Of a stretch of DNA of 52,479 nucleotides, positions 43,197 through 52,479 are shown in pieces (positions within the stretch are counted from its first letter, which is position 1; every line of letters begins with the position of its first letter). The DNA lies in contig DASXYU010000021.1 in the NCBI GenBank assembly GCA_036502295.1, forward strand, positions 1 through 52,479, written 5' to 3'. The DNA comes from DASXYU01 sp036502295. GTDB taxonomy: Bacteria; Actinomycetota; Actinomycetes; Mycobacteriales; Jatrophihabitantaceae. The notes beneath the pieces are model-generated. The model saw only the letters and a list, made by a program, of their open reading frames with translations. It did no database searches and was not told the origin of the DNA. A program made the translations under genes and the position numbers.

Positions 43197-43697
43197 TCAT
43201 TTTTGATCCGCGGCCAGCAGCAGCGTGCGCAGCGCGATCGCCAGGGCCGTCCGCTTCTCCAGGTCGAGCGAGGCGAGAAGTTCCCGTTCCCGGTCCAGGA
43301 GCGCGCCGAGCGCTGCGTCGACCCGCTCGCGTCCTTGCTCGGTGAGGCGGATTCGCACCAGCCGGCCGTCCTGGGGGTCCTGGTGGCGCTCGACAAGGCC
43401 GCGGGCGCTGAGCCGGTCGACCCGGCTGGTCATCGTGCCGGAGGTGACGTGCGTGGCGGCGGCGAGTTCACCTGCGGTGAGTTCGAAGGGGTAGCCGCTG
43501 CGGCGAAGCGTGCTGAGGACGTCGAACTCGTGCCCCTGAAGGCCCTGCTCGACGAAGGACGTGGCACGTCGGTCGTCGAGGACGGCGGCGAGGCGGGCGA
43601 CGCGCGAGAGTACCTGCAGTGGCTCGGCGTCGAGATCGGGGCGTTCGTTGCGCCAGGCAGCGACGATGTCGTCGACCTCGTCGTGCTTGTCGGGCAT
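43197..43697 (-). CDS. MarR-family transcriptional regulator
   Basis: 166 residues. The winged helix includes FDVLSTLRRSGYPFELTAGE, the recognition helix THVTSGTMTSRVDRLSARG and the wing QDPQDGRLVRIRLTEQGRE. The ATG at 43697 is preferred; an in-frame ATG at 43715 lies inside a palindromic operator. It sits between topA and the MFS-tmk gene, so control of the MFS part is a fair guess. The ligand is unknown. Confidence 0.88.
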   Translation of the reverse strand: MPDKHDEVDDIVAAWRNERPDLDAEPLQVLSRVARLAAVLDDRRATSFVEQGLQGHEFDVLSTLRRSGYPFELTAGELAAATHVTSGTMTSRVDRLSARGLVERHQDPQDGRLVRIRLTEQGRERVDAALGALLDRERELLASLDLEKRTALAIALRTLLLAADQK

Positions 43698-43713
43698 CAC
43701 GTGATCGTGCCAC

Positions 43714-43733
43714 ATCTCTTGATGCCAAGAGAT
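43714..43733. promoter_or_regulatory. MarR-type operator, probable autoregulation
   Basis: ATCTCTTG and CAAGAGAT are perfect inverted repeats around ATGC. The palindrome covers a candidate -10 (TATCTC at 43730-43735, minus strand) and the presumed transcription start, as expected for self-repression. Confidence 0.6.
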
Positions 43734-43741
43734 ACTTCTCG

Positions 43742-43815
43742 CGTCGAGTGGTCACTTATGCCCGTGAGTGGTCACCTACAGCTGACCACTCGGCGGCATA
43801 AGTGACCACTCGACG
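43742..43815. repeat. Nested inverted repeat directly after topA
   Basis: Perfect 21-bp arms (43742-43762 and 43795-43815) begin at the base after the topA stop codon. Inside is another perfect pair GAGTGGTCA (43766-43774) and TGACCACTC (43783-43791). The motif GAGTGGTCA thus occurs four times. It may terminate topA transcription or be a mobile repeat. Confidence 0.65.
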
Positions 43816-46632
43816 TTAGGCGTCGGCGGTGACCGTCGGTGCGGTCTCGGCTGCGGTCTCGCCCGGAGCCTTCGGCGCGGTCTTCTTGGCGGCGGTCTTC
43901 TTCGCCGCTGCCTTCTTCGCCGCTGCCTTCTTCGCCGGGGCTTTCTTGGCGGTCTTCTTCGCTGCCTTCTTCGCCGGCTCCCGGGTGCGGCGGTCGGCGA
44001 GCAGCTCCGAGGCGCGCTCATCGGTGATCGACTCGATGTCGTCCCCGCGGCGCAGCGAGGCGTTGGTCTCACCGTCGGTGACGTAGGGGCCGAAGCGGCC
44101 GTCCTTGATCACCATCGGCTTGCCGGAGACGGGGTCGGCGCCGAGTTCGCGCAGCGGCGGCTTCGCGGCGGCCCGTCCGCGCAGCTTCGGCTGGGCGAAG
44201 ATCGCCGCGGCCTGCTCCAGGGTGAGCGTGAAGAGCTCGTCCTCGCTGGCGAGCGAGCGCGAGTCGGTGCCCCTCTTGATGTACGGGCCATAGCGTCCGT
44301 TCTGAGCGGTCACCTCGGCGTCGTCGAGGACGCCGATAACGCGCGGCAACTCGAGCAACCTCTCCGCATCGGCGACCGTCACCGTGTCGAGCGACATCGT
44401 CTTGAAGAGCGAGGCGGTCTTCTCGCCGTCGGTAACGTACGGGCCGTAGCGGCCGGACTTCGCGGTGATCTCGCGTCCGTCGGAGGTGGTGCCGAGTTCG
44501 CGATCACCCGAGGGAGCGGAGAGCAGTTCCTCGACCTTCTCCGGGGTGAGTTCGTCGGGGGCAAGGTTCTCCGGCACCGAGGCGCGATCAGCCGCCTCGG
44601 ACGAATCGCCCCGCTGCAGGTACGGGCCGTAGCGGCCGACACGAACAACGACGCCGGTGTCGCCGAGCGGGATCGAGTTCACGCCACGGGCATCGATCTG
44701 TTCAAGACGGTCGGCGATGAGCGCCTTGAGCCCACCCTGCTCCGAGATCGCCTTCTCTCCGGCGTCCTTGGGCGAAGTCTTCGGTGCGGCCTTCGCGGGC
44801 GCCGCCCCGTCCTCGTCGCCGAAGTAGAAGCTGCGCAGCCACGCGACCCGCGACCGGTCACCCGAGGCGATCTCATCGAGATCGTCCTCGACGGAGGCGG
44901 TGAAGCCGTAGTCGACGAGGTGACCGAAGTGGTTCTCGAGCAAGCCGACGACGGCGAAGGCGGTCCAGGACGGGACGAGCGCGGGACCCTTCTTCCAGAC
45001 GTAGCCGCGGTCCTGGATGGTCTGCAGGATGCTCGCGTACGTCGACGGGCGACCGACGCCGAGCTCCTCGAGGGCCTTCACCAACGACGGCTCGGTGTAG
45101 CGCGCGGGTGGCGAGGTGGTGTGGCCGTTGGCCTCGAAGCTGCGGGCGTTCAGCGCATCGCGGGCGGTGAGCTGCGGCAGCCGCTTCTCGGCGTCGTCCT
45201 TGCCGCCGTCGGGAGAGTCATCCTCGGCTTCGTCGGTGTCTTCGACGTAGGCGCGCAGGAAGCCCGGGAAGGTGATGGTGCGGCCGCTGGTGGCGAACTC
45301 GGCGCGCTCACCGGCCACCGATTCCCCGGCCAGCCGCACCGAGACCGTCGTGCCGACCGCGTCGGACATCTGGCTGGCGAGGGTGCGCTGCCAGATCAGC
45401 TCGTAGAGACGGAACTCGTCGGAGTTGATCTGACCGGCAACCTGCCCCGGCGTGCGGAAGCTGTCGCCGGCGGGACGGATCGCCTCGTGCGCCTCCTGCG
45501 CGTTCTTCACCTTGCGGCTGTAGACGCGCGGCTCGGCCGGCACGAAGGCATCGCCGTAGAGCTCACGTGCCTGCGTACGGGCCGCAGTGAGCGCCGTCTC
45601 CGACAGGTTCGTCGAGTCGGTACGCATATAGGTGATGAAGCCGTTCTCGTACAGCCGCTGCGCCACGCGCATCGTCACCGCGCTCGACCAGCGGAACTTG
45701 CGTCCCGCCTCCTGCTGCAGCGTCGAGGTCATGAACGGCGGGTAGGGACGGCGGCGGTAGGGCTTCTCCTCGACCCGTCGCACCTCAAAGGGACGGCCGT
45801 CGAGACGTGCGGCCAGGCCGCGGGCGCCGGACTCGTCGAGGTGCAGGACGTCGGCCTGCGTGCGACCGGTGGCGGGATCGAAGTCGCGGCCGGTGGCGAG
45901 GCGGACGTCGTCCACCGTGAGGAGCGTGGCGGTGAAGGTCTCGGGGTCGCCGGGCTTCGGGCTGGCTGGGGAGAAGACGCCCTCGACGTCCCAGTACTCG
46001 GCGGTGTGGAAGGCCATGCGGGCGCGTTCGCGCTCGACGACGATGCGGGTCGCCACCGATTGGACGCGTCCTGCCGACAGCTTCGGCAGCACCTTCTTCC
46101 AGAGGACGGGGCTCACCTCGTAGCCGTAGAGGCGGTCCAGGATGCGGCGCGTCTCCTGGGCATCGACGAGGTGCGCGTCGATCTCGCGCGGGTTGGCGAC
46201 GGCCTCCGCGATGGCGCCCGGCGTGATCTCGTGGAAAACCATGCGGCGAACGGGGATCTTGGGGTTCAGCGTCTCGACGAGGTGCCAGGCGATGGCCTCC
46301 CCCTCGCGGTCCTCATCAGTGGCGAGGTAGAGCTCGTCGGCGTCCTTCAGCAGCGACTTGAGTTTGGTGACCTGCTGCTTGCGGTCGGCGCTGACGACGT
46401 AGAGCGGCTCGAAGTCGTGGTCGGTGTCGACGCCCAGACGGGCCCATGCCTCGCCCTTGTGCTTGGCGGGGACGTCGGCTGCGTTGCGGGGCAGGTCGCG
46501 GATGTGGCCGATCGACGCCTCGACGACATACCCCTTGCCGAGGTAGCCGCCGATCGTCTTGGCCTTCGCGGGGGACTCGACGATCACCAGTTTGGTGCCG
46601 CCCGAGGCCGTTGCCGCGCCCTTAGCTGCCAC
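43816..46632 (-). CDS. topA: DNA topoisomerase I
   Basis: 938 residues. The Toprim domain (KLVIVESPAKAKTIGGYLG, ATDEDREGEAIAWHL) is followed by the strand-passage core with KLSAGRVQSVATRIV and the catalytic Tyr335 in GFITYMRTDSTNLSE. Several C-terminal D-type repeats each contain GRYGPY or GRFGPY. No zinc cysteines are present, as in mycobacteria. A lysine/alanine-rich tail (from about 880, KKAAAKKTAAKK) probably contacts DNA. It relaxes negative supercoils. A GTG start with GTAGGGG site. Confidence 0.98.
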   Translation of the reverse strand: MAAKGAATASGGTKLVIVESPAKAKTIGGYLGKGYVVEASIGHIRDLPRNAADVPAKHKGEAWARLGVDTDHDFEPLYVVSADRKQQVTKLKSLLKDADELYLATDEDREGEAIAWHLVETLNPKIPVRRMVFHEITPGAIAEAVANPREIDAHLVDAQETRRILDRLYGYEVSPVLWKKVLPKLSAGRVQSVATRIVVERERARMAFHTAEYWDVEGVFSPASPKPGDPETFTATLLTVDDVRLATGRDFDPATGRTQADVLHLDESGARGLAARLDGRPFEVRRVEEKPYRRRPYPPFMTSTLQQEAGRKFRWSSAVTMRVAQRLYENGFITYMRTDSTNLSETALTAARTQARELYGDAFVPAEPRVYSRKVKNAQEAHEAIRPAGDSFRTPGQVAGQINSDEFRLYELIWQRTLASQMSDAVGTTVSVRLAGESVAGERAEFATSGRTITFPGFLRAYVEDTDEAEDDSPDGGKDDAEKRLPQLTARDALNARSFEANGHTTSPPARYTEPSLVKALEELGVGRPSTYASILQTIQDRGYVWKKGPALVPSWTAFAVVGLLENHFGHLVDYGFTASVEDDLDEIASGDRSRVAWLRSFYFGDEDGAAPAKAAPKTSPKDAGEKAISEQGGLKALIADRLEQIDARGVNSIPLGDTGVVVRVGRYGPYLQRGDSSEAADRASVPENLAPDELTPEKVEELLSAPSGDRELGTTSDGREITAKSGRYGPYVTDGEKTASLFKTMSLDTVTVADAERLLELPRVIGVLDDAEVTAQNGRYGPYIKRGTDSRSLASEDELFTLTLEQAAAIFAQPKLRGRAAAKPPLRELGADPVSGKPMVIKDGRFGPYVTDGETNASLRRGDDIESITDERASELLADRRTREPAKKAAKKTAKKAPAKKAAAKKAAAKKTAAKKTAPKAPGETAAETAPTVTADA

Positions 46633-46735
46633 TGTTTACCCCTACCCTTCCATCCGTCCGACGTTACGGATGTGCATGGCGGGACGGTACATGACGATGG
46701 CAAGCCTTACTTGCTGGACCGTTTCGGTCGGCGGT

Positions 46736-47332
46736 TCAGGATGTCTGTGGCCAGTCGACGCCCGCGGCCGTTGGGGCGGGGCCGACGAGTTCAACGAGGC
46801 GGCGCATCCGCTTCGCGGAGCTGACCCGCCAGCCGGGGCCGCCGTGCGCACCGCGGGCGTGGGTCAGAGAGACGGCCGGCACGCCGAACCGGGCCAGTTG
46901 GGCTCCGGCGAGTGTGTGCGTGCTGCCGTCCGGTTCGGCAGTGGCGAGCAGGTAGCCCAGCTCGTCGCGGCGGCCGGCGGCGATGCACCACAGTCGCAAT
47001 CCGCCGGCGCCGAGGACGAAGTTGGGCGGTGGCCCCTGGTTGGCGCCGCGGGTCCAGAGCTGGGCGTAGGGAAAGAGGTCGGAGGTGAAGCCCGTCCTCA
47101 CGGCGAGGCCGTTCTCGGCGGAGACGATGCTCGGATCGGTTCCGGCGCAGCCGACGCCGCGGGTGTGGAATTCCTCGACGAGCGCGTCGGCCCGCCATCG
47201 GTCGGTGACGATCACGCTGAGACGTGCGCCGTCCTCGGCGCGGACCCACCAACCTCCGGCGAGCAGTACGCCGTCGAGGTCGGTGAGAGTCGGCGGCGCG
47301 ACGGCAGCACCGAAGAGCGAGAACTGCGTCAC
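46736..47332 (-). CDS. Conserved actinobacterial hypothetical protein (Rv3647c-like)
   Basis: 198 residues. No catalytic motif was recognised. Visible blocks are LTDLDGVLLAGGWWVRAEDG, ARLSVIVTDRWRADALVEEF, NGLAVRTGFTSDL, GLRLWCIAAGRRDELGYLL and HGGPGWRVSSAKRMRRLVEL. It resembles the protein next to topA in mycobacteria, which supports a conserved pairing. The GTG at 47332 (TQFSLFG) is preferred; the frame extends to a TTG at 47350 inside the inverted repeat. The role is unknown. Confidence 0.78.
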   Translation of the reverse strand: MTQFSLFGAAVAPPTLTDLDGVLLAGGWWVRAEDGARLSVIVTDRWRADALVEEFHTRGVGCAGTDPSIVSAENGLAVRTGFTSDLFPYAQLWTRGANQGPPPNFVLGAGGLRLWCIAAGRRDELGYLLATAEPDGSTHTLAGAQLARFGVPAVSLTHARGAHGGPGWRVSSAKRMRRLVELVGPAPTAAGVDWPQTS

Positions 47333-47345
47333 CTCACCATGACAA

Positions 47346-47399
47346 CACAACTTTTGGTCTTGAGTCAGGCGATACCCGGACTCAAGACCAAAAGTTGTG
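47346..47399. repeat. 21-bp perfect inverted repeat after hppA
   Basis: Arms 47346-47366 and 47379-47399 are exact reverse complements around a 12-nt loop. They contain CACAACTTTTGGTC and its complement. It starts 6 nt after the hppA stop and touches the start region of the next gene. It likely ends hppA transcription; arm length equals that of the repeat after topA. Confidence 0.7.
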
Positions 47400-47404
47400 C
47401 GACG

Positions 47405-49756
<2,352 letters not shown>

Positions 49757-49783
49757 CCGGACTCCCCTGTGCATCAAGGACCG

Positions 49784-49807
49784 GGCCCGGTCGTTGATGA
49801 CCGGGCC
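49784..49807 (-). promoter_or_regulatory. hppA leader hairpin with an alternative fold
   Basis: GGCCCGGTC and GACCGGGCC form a 9-bp stem around 6 nt. The overlapping 14-bp palindrome at 49779-49792 (GACCGGGCCCGGTC) can pair with itself instead. The two folds exclude each other and lie just upstream of the ribosome site. GCCCCGCGCGGGGC is farther up, near 49830-49843. Confidence 0.35.
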
Positions 49808-49854
49808 TCGGTGCGCCGCAGGCGAGTTAGCCCCGCGCGGGGCGCTCTGGCCGG

Positions 49855-49884
49855 AGTGTAGCCAGAAAGGTGACTGCGATCACA
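49855..49884 (-). promoter_or_regulatory. hppA promoter with CRP-like site
   Basis: GGTGACTGCGATCACA (49869-49884) matches TGTGA-N6-TCACA except for the first base. On the minus strand it overlaps the -35 position (GTGATC) that is 17 bp from TACACT (49855-49860). This layout suits repression by a CRP-family protein. Confidence 0.5.
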
Positions 49885-49903
49885 GGGTTGATCTTGTGCG
49901 GAC

Positions 49904-50248
49904 CTATGCAGTAAAGGCGTTGACGGCGCTTGCGACGTCCTCGTGGAATTGAAAGACGCTCTGCAGGCCGGTGATGGCGAAGAGCTTCAGCAATCGCTGC
50001 TGGGTGCAGACGAGGACAAGGTCGCCGCCGCGGTCGGTCGCGTTGGTGCGGGCGGCAACCAGGGCGCCCAGGCCGGTGGAGTCGAGGAAGCCGACTTCGT
50101 CGAGGTCGAGGACGACCTTGGGGTCGTTGGCGATGACGTCGTTCAGCTTGGTACTGAGTTCGGCGGCGGAATGTAGATCGACCTCACCGATGAGCCGCGT
50201 GACACGGACGTCAGAGTCACCGGTTTCGGAGAGCACAGCCAGCTCCAT
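49904..50248 (-). CDS. STAS-domain anti-sigma factor antagonist
   Basis: 114 residues. GEVDLHSAAELSTKLNDVI and LDLDEVGFLDSTGLGALVAA are the SpoIIAA/RsbV signature, with Ser57 as the likely phosphorylation site. Such proteins bind an anti-sigma kinase when unphosphorylated and free a sigma factor. The partner kinase is not encoded nearby. The ATG at 50248 has a GAGGCGG site. Confidence 0.9.
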   Translation of the reverse strand: MELAVLSETGDSDVRVTRLIGEVDLHSAAELSTKLNDVIANDPKVVLDLDEVGFLDSTGLGALVAARTNATDRGGDLVLVCTQQRLLKLFAITGLQSVFQFHEDVASAVNAFTA

Positions 50249-50288
50249 CGCGCACCGCCTCAGGTCTCGGGTTGTCATCAGCATGACA

Positions 50289-50654
50289 TCACGTGGGGGC
50301 GACTCGCGCGGCGCGCGCCCGCGCGGTGACTTGGCGAGTACCCAGGATCGGTAGGTGCAGCTCGCGGGTTACCCAGACGCGGACGCTTCCCGCTTGGGCG
50401 GCTTCTGCTGCTTCGACGGTGCAGTTGCTTACTTCTGCGCCGTTCAAGGCTGCGACGGTGTAAGCGAGGCTGCACGGATCTGCGGTACGGCCGAGTCCTG
50501 TCGCTGCGGCAAGCGCGGCGAGATCGGCCGCGGATTCTGCTCGGTGCCGGGCGAGGATGGCCGCCGATCGCATCGTCGCGGCGACGGTGACCAGGGCGAG
50601 CAGGCTGATGCAGGCGAGCACCCAGATCGTGGCCGAGCCGCGGTCGCGACTCAT
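50289..50654 (-). CDS. TadG-like pilus-assembly/secretion neighbourhood protein (Rv3654c-like)
   Basis: 121 residues. DRGSATIWVLACISLLALVTVA is a pilin-like N-terminal hydrophobic helix, followed by AAILARHRAESAADLAALAAA, typical of TadG/Rv3654c proteins. The single anchor would leave the rest outside. The ATG overlaps the TadE stop by ATGA. It belongs with the two upstream pilin-like genes. Confidence 0.85.
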   Translation of the reverse strand: MSRDRGSATIWVLACISLLALVTVAATMRSAAILARHRAESAADLAALAAATGLGRTADPCSLAYTVAALNGAEVSNCTVEAAEAAQAGSVRVWVTRELHLPILGTRQVTARARAARVAPT

Positions 50655-50986
50655 CCGGTTGGTTCGAGTACGGCCGTGGCGTGCTCGGTGATCCTGAGCG
50701 AAGGGAGCCACGAGGCAAGCAGGTGCATCGATCGTGTGGCAGTCGCGGTGACGTAGGTGTTCGTGGCGTCGTCCGCTACCTCGACGTGGATGCCGTCGTT
50801 GGTGGACGGCGCTTCACCCCGGGCAGCGGCCCGCGCTGCTTCGCGGGCTGTGTCGGCGACGCCGACGCGCGCGCCGACCACGCTCACCACCGATAGTGCG
50901 AAGCCCAGCAGGAGGACGAGGACCGGAAGACAAGCGGCGAGTTCCGCCGTCACCATGCCGGCATCCCTGCCAGCGCTAGAACGCAC
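50651..50986 (-). CDS. TadE-like pseudopilin
   Basis: 111 residues from the GTG at 50986. RDAGMVTAELAACLPVLVLL has a class III prepilin signature: a short charged leader, Gly at -1, Glu at +5, then a hydrophobic helix. VGVADTAREAARAAARGEAP is typical of TadE. An ATG at 50956 would remove the leader, so the GTG is preferred. It overlaps the Flp gene end by 11 bp. Confidence 0.85.
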   Translation of the reverse strand: MRSSAGRDAGMVTAELAACLPVLVLLLGFALSVVSVVGARVGVADTAREAARAAARGEAPSTNDGIHVEVADDATNTYVTATATRSMHLLASWLPSLRITEHATAVLEPTG

Positions 50987-51203
50987 TGAGCGCCCTGTCG
51001 ATGATGCCGCTGAGCATGCCCGCGACCGAGTCGCCGGTGACGACTTTGTAGAGGACGGCCGCAAAGGCCACTGCGGCAAGAGTGCCCACCGCGTACTCGG
51101 CGGTGGACATTCCCGCATCGAGACCAGAGACCCGGCGGTTGAGTAGCGACCAGAGGTCGCGTGTCGAAACCAAAGGATGACGAAGACGATTGAGAAGAGT
51201 CAT
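50976..51203 (-). CDS. Flp/DUF4244 pilin-like protein (Rv3656c-like)
   Basis: 75 residues. DAGMSTAEYAVGTLAAVAFA followed by AVLYKVVTGD is the DUF4244 core, with a prepilin-type Gly-Met junction and Glu at +5. It is the likely major pilin of a Tad-type system. In mycobacteria the genes for the Tad ATPase and membrane proteins lie just upstream; here that position is taken by unrelated genes. Confidence 0.9.
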   Translation of the reverse strand: MTLLNRLRHPLVSTRDLWSLLNRRVSGLDAGMSTAEYAVGTLAAVAFAAVLYKVVTGDSVAGMLSGIIDRALSAF

Positions 51204-51283
51204 GCCGCGACCCTGCCCGCCCTCGCGGGTCGTCGCGACCGACCAACTTCAACCTGTGGACGACACGCGCGCTGTGGACGGCT

Positions 51284-52117
51284 TCAGAGAACGTTTGTCT
51301 CAAGCCAGGCCGCGACGGCGTCCTCGTCGTTCGAGGCGAGCACGTCCGTCGCTACATCCAGCAATTCCGGAACTGCGTTCGAGACTGCGTATCCCTCGTC
51401 TGCGGCCCCGAACATAGGAACGTCGTTGTGGTTGTCACCGAAGACCACAACTCGGTCCGCGCCGACTCGCGCCTTCAATCGTTGAATGGCGCGGGCCTTC
51501 GTGCCATCGGCAGCGACGATCTCCAGCCAGTGTTGGTCCTGTTCGTACTTGTCCGGACCGAGCGTCACGAAGCACTCACCGAACCACGAGCCGAGAGACT
51601 CGCGTAGTTCGCGGAGGGCATCACCAGAGCCCAACATCGTGCAGTAGAACGCTGTCGCCGGATCGGCGTCACGCCAACCGCTCACGGGAAGCAGCCGAGG
51701 ATCTCCAAGCCGGGTCGAGATGTACCAATCGACATACGGCGTTGCGTGCGCCCCGCGCCAGTGGATGCGGTCTCGGCCTTCGACGATGTTGTAGAAGATC
51801 GGTTCGACATCCGAATGACTCGCCGTCAGGTCCTGGATCGCCAGAACGGTCTCCGACGGTAGGTGCGCCACCTCGGCTGGGACATCGCTCGGCGGCGTGA
51901 ACATTGCCGCACCGCCGTACGCGACTACTGGCAACGCGAGTTGAAGATTAGACGTGACTCGAAGTGCCGAGGTGTACGAGCGGGCGGTTGCGTATGTGAA
52001 TAGGCCGCCCCGGGCGATCAGACGATTGACGACGGTGGTCGTGCGATCGCTGAGCGACTCATCACTTCGTAGCAATGTGTGGTCGAGGTCGCTGACGAAC
52101 AGCGTCTTCTCGATCAA
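51284..52117 (-). CDS. HAD-superfamily (Cof-type) hydrolase
   Basis: 277 residues. Motif I is FVSDLDHTLL with the nucleophile Asp and the acid/base Asp; FTYATARSY is motif II; the last motif is VVFGDNHNDVPMF. The cap domain between fits the IIB (Cof) type that acts on sugar phosphates or similar small substrates. It starts at a TTG overlapping the DUF2442 stop by TTGA. The DNA is less GC-rich than the nuo region. Confidence 0.9.
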   Translation of the reverse strand: MIEKTLFVSDLDHTLLRSDESLSDRTTTVVNRLIARGGLFTYATARSYTSALRVTSNLQLALPVVAYGGAAMFTPPSDVPAEVAHLPSETVLAIQDLTASHSDVEPIFYNIVEGRDRIHWRGAHATPYVDWYISTRLGDPRLLPVSGWRDADPATAFYCTMLGSGDALRELRESLGSWFGECFVTLGPDKYEQDQHWLEIVAADGTKARAIQRLKARVGADRVVVFGDNHNDVPMFGAADEGYAVSNAVPELLDVATDVLASNDEDAVAAWLETNVL

Positions 52118-52377
52118 TTGGACCAGTCGAAGATGGTTCCGTCAGGGTCATAAAGACGCTCGGGGGCGATGTCGATATTGCCCGGCCAGCAGACCGTCCC
52201 GTAGTCGACGAAGAGCTTGTTGAACTCATCAATGTCGTTGGCAATCGTTTCGTACACGGGACCCGTCAGCCACTGCGCGAGATCCATCGTTTTGGTGGAG
52301 CCGTCCTCGAAGTCGACGGTTACAACACGGTCATGCTCGACACGTGCTGCAAGAACATCCCATTCCGGGTTGGGCAT
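52114..52377 (-). CDS. DUF2442 domain protein
   Basis: 87 residues. VTVDFEDGSTKTMDLAQWL and FVDYGTVCWPGNIDIAPERL are the DUF2442 pattern; no function is established. The ATG has AAGGAG 6 nt upstream. Part of the gene is low in GC (29 of 60 in 52201-52260). It is translationally linked to the HAD gene. Confidence 0.85.
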   Translation of the reverse strand: MPNPEWDVLAARVEHDRVVTVDFEDGSTKTMDLAQWLTGPVYETIANDIDEFNKLFVDYGTVCWPGNIDIAPERLYDPDGTIFDWSN

Positions 52378-52479
52378 CTCGTCTCCTTACCTCAGCGGCG
52401 CAATGCGGTCCAACGGCTGCGAAAGCCTCGCCTTCTCCTACAATTCTGCCAATTCAACTCTGTGCTGTGAAGCCCACTC

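Noticed and set aside
44920..46824. 634-codon plus-strand frame opposite topA
   Set aside because: Antisense shadow; the topA reading has every catalytic motif.

Overview
The window is high-GC DNA of an actinobacterium. The evidence is the GC-rich codon use, GTG and TTG starts, GTGA/ATGA gene overlaps, leaderless starts with a TANNNT-type -10, a menaquinone (MenJ/GrcC) and 14-gene NADH dehydrogenase set, an MFS-thymidylate kinase fusion, and gene orders recalling Mycobacterium (htpX/yajQ/grcC/menJ, Rv2566-Rv2569, holB-topA-Rv3647c, Rv3654c-Rv3656c). The genus cannot be fixed from this sequence. No CRISPR array, rRNA or intact insertion sequence was seen.

Layout. 1-5440: a catabolic and uptake locus with a partial thiolase, two MaoC hydratases, and an operon of a fused branched-chain-type permease, two ATPases and a MarR regulator. 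The two promoter regions share the palindrome TAGTNNNNACTA. 5537-12395: a desulforedoxin-like miniprotein, tRNA-Tyr, yajQ, htpX, a beta-carbonic anhydrase, the 2-oxoacid:ferredoxin oxidoreductase korAB, a GNAT protein and rarD. 12456-20416: a polyprenyl diphosphate synthase divergent from a three-gene island (transglutaminase-DUF2126, circularly permuted ATP-grasp/alpha-E, transglutaminase) that looks like a peptide-modifying amidoligase system of unknown product. 20419-36061: the complete nuoA-N operon on the minus strand. 36267-39601: menJ, a PAP2-type membrane protein, an FKBP peptidyl-prolyl isomerase and an ElaA-type GNAT. 39648-46632: tRNA-Thr, holB, the MFS-tmk fusion, a MarR regulator and topA. 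46736-51203: an Rv3647c-like protein, a membrane pyrophosphatase, a STAS protein and a pilin-like TadG/TadE/Flp trio. 51284-52377: a HAD phosphatase and a DUF2442 protein in DNA of lower GC.

How it fits together. Much of the centre serves energy conservation. GrcC and MenJ make and reduce the menaquinone tail, complex I feeds electrons to that quinone, HppA couples pyrophosphate hydrolysis to cation pumping, and KorAB makes reduced ferredoxin. CRP-like sites (GTGA-N6-TCAC type) lie before menJ, hppA and the liv operon, which suggests a shared cAMP/CRP-family input.

The most interesting non-coding signals are: an apparent repeat insertion with a 10-bp direct duplication between nuoL and nuoM; mini-ORFs that bridge gene junctions through ATGA overlaps; two perfect 21-bp inverted repeats right after topA and hppA; and five genes whose -10 hexamer ends exactly 7 nt before the start codon.
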